Below, piece after piece: positions 62,318 through 64,000 of a stretch of 64,000 nt of DNA. This DNA is from Pardosa pseudoannulata (Eukaryota > Arthropoda > Arachnida > Araneae > Lycosidae). The notes beneath the pieces are model-generated. The model worked only from the letters and a program-made list of their open reading frames with translations. It ran no database searches and was not told where the DNA came from. Within the stretch, counting starts at the first letter, position 1. Every line of letters begins with the position of its first letter. The translations under genes and the position numbers were made by a program. The DNA lies in assembly GCA_032207245.1 (NCBI GenBank), contig CM063502.1:114305230-114369229 (forward strand). Direction: 5' to 3'.

Positions 62318-63778
62318 GTGAGTTTAGTATAAGCAATTTAAATATAATCTTTTCTTAAAGCCATAACTGAATCCTTAGAGCACAACACTGATGAACTGAA
62401 ATAAATCAAAATACAATTCAAAGATAAGATTTTTGCAAAATTAAGGCCACTAAGGTTAAAGAATTATTTAAAGAAAATTTACCTAGTATTTTAGTTATTT
62501 ATTGGGTTAGTAAATTACTGCTCTGAATCTGTGAGATTTAAAAAGTGAAATCTACCAGTTATTATAATATATAAATATTAAGAAAAATTGCTCAAGGTAG
62601 CAAAAAGGTAGAAAACTTTTCAGAGAAAATAAGTTATGGCTGTTTGGGAAACTTTAAAAAATTGGAGATTTGAAGATAAGGCTCAAATTCTCTGTTCTAA
62701 TACAACCAGTTCGAACACTAGCCATATCACTGGTCTCGCTTTTACAGTTGTATGCAAATTAAGAGATGAAAAATTTTCTATGTAGCCACTTCATAAGAAT
62801 TAGTACTATGAAGTATTTCTGAACACAAAGTACCTCAACTAGTTCAGATGCTGAGTTCTTAAAATATAAGTGAAAATGGAATAATTTAGAAAAAGAAAAT
62901 TATATGGGCAAATGTAAATACTGGAACAAAATAATGAGTTATGAGAATCCTTTTAATACACATTCAATGGCAAAGTATTTTGCATACTTTTTATTGGAAG
63001 GAACTCAGATTCAACTGTCGAGATCAGACCACAAGGAGCTTCATATCATGCTCAATGAATAGCAAAGGCAAAATGGTTTTTTTTTTATTTAGATAGCAAT
63101 TAGCTTTAAAAGAGTCTGAAGTAAACAGTCAAAAGAACATTTTATTTGCTTCTTGTGACACTGTTAAAAAATTCATCAACAGTTTGTGTTCCATTTAATG
63201 ATTTATTGTTATTAAAAGAATTAAGAAATAAAGAATCAAAGCATAGATTCTGATTTTGCCAATCCAGTAGATCAGTGTTGCCATATATCAATAAATTTAA
63301 TAGTTATCTTGCTAATTTGTATGGTTTATAATTAAGGTTATATTGCAGTTTTAGCATCAAAGAAAATTATTATTGCATTTAATACATTGTTATTGTATGG
63401 GAGGGAGGGAGATAAAAATTAGGTCACAAATATTGAAAGTCTGAGAAGTAATTTCCTAAACTATTAATACTTACATATTAATTCCATTACATTTTTAACT
63501 TCTAAAAGGTCTATTAAAGATTTGTTCAATATGAACACAACTATGCTATCAACTATCAGGGTTGACTTAGAGGGGCTGAAGAACAGACTGGATTTGCAAT
63601 ATTTTTTGACATTCGTCCAAAAGAAAATAAGTTTTATAAATGTGACTTTAGTATAAGCAATTTATTATATAAAAATAACCTGTAAATGAACAACATTTGG
63701 CAATTTATGTTTGTTAGATTTAGTTTGATTTCATACTATGCTATCAAATGAACAATTAATATTTAAGTCATAGCTTAC
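62011..63778. other. Intron, right part
   Basis: AT-rich intron upstream of the exon at 48854. Includes a short (TA)n tract at 62297-62317. No gene or clear repeat recognised. Confidence 0.65.
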
Positions 63779-64000
63779 CAACAACAAAAACAGTAGGCCA
63801 ACAAGTGATTCCATACAACATCCACAATTTTGATTCAGGATCATTAAGAACAGGATGTCTTATATTATTTCTGATTACTGCATCTTTAACTCTCTCCAGG
63901 TGCTTTTCATTCGGAAATTTAGGAGAATGGACTCCAATAATGGTAAAAGCAGGATTTTGGGCATGCTCAATTTCAACTTCCTTTAGAAGAGGAAGAATAT
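63779..64000 (-). CDS. NHLRC2 orthologue, thioredoxin-like domain exon (5'-most in window)
   Basis: Marks the upstream part of a gene that runs right to left through the window: a thioredoxin-like fold followed by an NHL-repeat beta-propeller and a C-terminal beta-domain. The 222 nt in the window encode 73 codons, with one base left before donor GTAAGC at 63778-63773. The translation includes AFTIIGVHSPKFPNEKHLER, ILPLL at the start, RHPVLNDPESKLW and GITCWPTVFVV, which are landmarks of the NHLRC2 thioredoxin domain. The Cys-containing start of that domain (CINCIH in vertebrates, from memory) must lie beyond 64000. In mammals NHLRC2 is linked to FINCA disease, phagocyte cytoskeleton control and resistance to oxidative cell death; the role in this organism is inferred from similarity only. 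No promoter is in the window. Confidence 0.94.

Overview
The window looks like intron-rich, AT-rich invertebrate nuclear DNA. The (TA)n tracts, a BEL/Pao retrotransposon (a metazoan-only group), Tc1/mariner, hAT, piggyBac and Ginger-type DNA transposons and a tRNA-derived SINE point to an arthropod. A chelicerate such as a spider or horseshoe crab is my guess, not something the sequence proves. A run of 100 Ns at 5047-5146 marks a scaffold join, so bases 1-5046 may not truly be adjacent to the rest.

One cellular gene is supported: a minus-strand orthologue of NHLRC2 (thioredoxin-like domain followed by an NHL-repeat beta-propeller). Nine coding exons were found between 64000 and 17863, with eight GT-AG introns in consistent phase and about 511 codons. 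The gene enters from the right edge, so the N-terminal exons lie beyond 64000. The last exon or exons, downstream of 17863, were not found.

Layout. 1-5046: no confident gene, two perfect hairpins and decayed coding-like pieces of unknown origin. 5147-8440: a nest of DNA transposons, with an internally deleted piggyBac inside a hAT transposase gene, itself inserted in a Tc1 transposase gene. 8.4-17.8 kb: repeats, including a SINE with intact target-site duplications and a repeat family (R2) of which one copy is internally inverted. 13.9-18.7 kb: a duplicated segment that carries the 5' edge of an NHLRC2 exon. 17.9-21.1 kb: three NHLRC2 exons. 23.3-33.7 kb: a BEL/Pao element in an NHLRC2 intron, split by a minus-strand Ty3/gypsy element. 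34.1-48.9 kb: five more exons. 48.9-63.8 kb: a large intron with a Ginger-like element nested in a hAT-type MITE, a mariner relic, an inverted copy of repeat R3, a Tc1 fragment and repeat R1.

Apart from NHLRC2, the content is selfish DNA at different stages of decay. No intact transposase or retroelement polyprotein was found. I saw no evidence of a new multi-gene system. The best leads are the exact nested insertions, the 91-bp direct repeats around the BEL element and the duplicated exon edge.
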